From Desulfobacterales bacterium (lineage in GTDB: Bacteria; Desulfobacterota; Desulfobacteria; Desulfobacterales; UBA11574): a DNA stretch of 32,637 nt. Every line of letters starts with the position of its first letter. Position 1 is the stretch's first letter. Location: positions 2,576,314-2,608,950 of the forward strand of contig CP070768.1 in assembly GCA_020345745.1 (NCBI GenBank), in the 5' to 3' direction. This document shows, piece after piece, positions 31,658 through 32,637 of the stretch. A program made the position numbers and the translations under genes. The notes under the pieces are model-generated. The model saw nothing but the letters and a program-made list of their open reading frames with translations. It made no database searches and was not told the origin of the DNA.

Positions 31658-32637
31658 ATGAAATTTAAAATAAAAAAAGATGATGTTTTGGATGTTTTGT
31701 CAAAGATTCAAGGATTAACCGGAAGAAAAAGCAATTTGGCAATCACTACAAATGTTCTTATATCGACAACGGACACCGGTATCATTTTGGTGGCAACAGA
31801 TCTTGAAACGGGTTTTGAAGGTCTATATCCGGCAATTGTTGATGATCATGGAACGATTGCTATTAATGCTAAAAAATTTTTTGAAATCGTCAGAGATTTT
31901 CCCAGCGACGACATCAACGTCATTGAATTGGAAAAACATTGGATAAAAATTGGAAATGAAAGTGTCGAATATAATATTGTCGGAATGAATCCAGAAGATT
32001 TTCCTGAAATTCCAAGGATTGAAGATATAGAATTGATCACTATCGAATCATCTGTTTTTAAGAAAATGATAGATCAGACGGTTTTTATAACCGGTGCTTC
32101 TGATGAGAAAAGGGCACATATCGTTGGCACCTATTTTGAAATTATTCACGCTGAAAATGAAAATTTTATTCGATTGGTATCAACGGACGGCAATAGACTT
32201 TCGAAGGTTGACCATCTGTTTGATAAAAATATCATCCTACCACCGCCAAAGGGAATACTCATTCCCAAGAAAGGAATGCATGAGGTTGCTAAATTTTTAG
32301 ATTACAGCGGCATCGTGCAAATCGGTTTTAAAGACAGCAATTTTATCATCAAAAAAGAGAGCGAGACCATTATTATTAGGCTTTTAGAAGGAGATTTCCC
32401 AGAGTACGGTGGAATTATAAAAAAGGGGGAATCGCATACCATACAAATAAATAAGTTATTATTTTTAATGATGCTAAAAAGGATGTCCATATTATCTTCA
32501 GAAGATTATAAAGGCGTTATTTTTTCTTTTTCAGATGATAGACTCTTTATTACCACCACCAATCCCGATATTGGAGAATCAAAGGAAGATATGACGATAG
32601 AATTTACCGGTGATCCTATTGAAGTTGCTTTTAATCC
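31658..32637 (+). CDS. dnaN: DNA polymerase III beta subunit (sliding clamp), 3' end outside window
   Basis: The frame from ATG 31658 (AAGGT about eight bases upstream) is open to the window end, giving 326 residues of an expected ~370. It starts M-K-F-K-I-K-K-D-D-V-L-D-V-L-S-K-I-Q-G-L. It contains T-N-V-L-I-S, A-T-D-L-E-T-G, I-N-A-K-K-F-F-E-I-V, F-P-E-I-P, V-S-T-D-G-N-R-L-S (near 180) and L-L-E-G-D-F-P-E-Y, the standard landmarks of the three clamp domains. The clamp tethers polymerases and repair enzymes to DNA. The gene is AT-rich and is not next to dnaA on the visible side. Whether this is the genome's only clamp or a second copy cannot be told here. Confidence 0.93.
   Translation, partial: MKFKIKKDDVLDVLSKIQGLTGRKSNLAITTNVLISTTDTGIILVATDLETGFEGLYPAIVDDHGTIAINAKKFFEIVRDFPSDDINVIELEKHWIKIGNESVEYNIVGMNPEDFPEIPRIEDIELITIESSVFKKMIDQTVFITGASDEKRAHIVGTYFEIIHAENENFIRLVSTDGNRLSKVDHLFDKNIILPPPKGILIPKKGMHEVAKFLDYSGIVQIGFKDSNFIIKKESETIIIRLLEGDFPEYGGIIKKGESHTIQINKLLFLMMLKRMSILSSEDYKGVIFSFSDDRLFITTTNPDIGESKEDMTIEFTGDPIEVAFN

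Overview
The window reads as chromosomal DNA of a mesophilic, anaerobic Gram-negative bacterium, most likely a Desulfobacterota (Desulfobacterales-like) sulfate reducer or relative. This placement is inference. It rests on a fused ADP-forming acyl-CoA synthetase, a methylmalonyl-CoA-epimerase-like VOC protein, a ferredoxin-domain aldo/keto reductase, a DUF169 protein, a lipoprotein with a clear lipobox, and a probable selenocysteine codon. No rRNA, tRNA, CRISPR array, intact transposase or phage module was seen. By eye the base composition is moderate, becoming clearly AT-rich after about 31.2 kb.

Layout. 1-4.4 kb: the end of a metallo-beta-lactamase-fold protein, a TatD nuclease, an FlK-like thioesterase, a decayed GxxExxY element, and an ADP-forming acyl-CoA synthetase. 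4.4-7.4 kb: an Amidoligase_2 enzyme followed by two tandem class II glutamine amidotransferases, the first of which has lost key glutamine-pocket residues. 7.4-11 kb: mostly minus-strand small genes (thioesterase, VOC protein, inositol-monophosphatase-like enzyme, small exported protein), with an internally deleted alpha/beta hydrolase and a strongly structured palindromic stretch. 11.3-17.1 kb: priA, then a probable operon of a DUF1573 protein with an in-frame TGA at the conserved cysteine, a HAD phosphatase and an NTF2/AMIN exported protein, followed by an L,D-transpeptidase. 17.3-22.8 kb: a cysteine-rich protein and a CoA-binding protein on the minus strand, polA, a small unknown protein, and queF overlapping a lipoprotein gene. 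23.1-26.9 kb: a response-regulator adenylate cyclase, an HD-domain protein, and a TPP riboswitch whose first downstream gene is an aldo/keto reductase rather than a thiamine gene. 26.9-32.6 kb: a DUF169 gene behind an 1139-residue EndoQ-like PHP nuclease/UvrD helicase fusion, divergent from a dnaN-like sliding clamp gene that runs off the window.

A family of roughly 130-175 bp elements with inverted termini GAGACCTTTGAAAAA / TTTTTCAAAGGTCTC recurs through the window: five full copies, one half copy, one 38-bp remnant and one solo end. The copies sit in intergenic gaps, often a few bases from a stop codon, and some have short flanking direct repeats. They look like non-autonomous MITE-type elements.

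The strongest leads are: (1) the EndoQ-UvrD fusion, which ends in a clamp-binding-type QLKLF motif and lies back to back with a sliding clamp gene, suggesting one-protein repair of deaminated DNA; (2) the candidate DUF1573 selenoprotein with a U-G-C motif; (3) the amidoligase with one intact and one degenerate amidotransferase; and (4) the TPP riboswitch separated from any recognisable thiamine gene.
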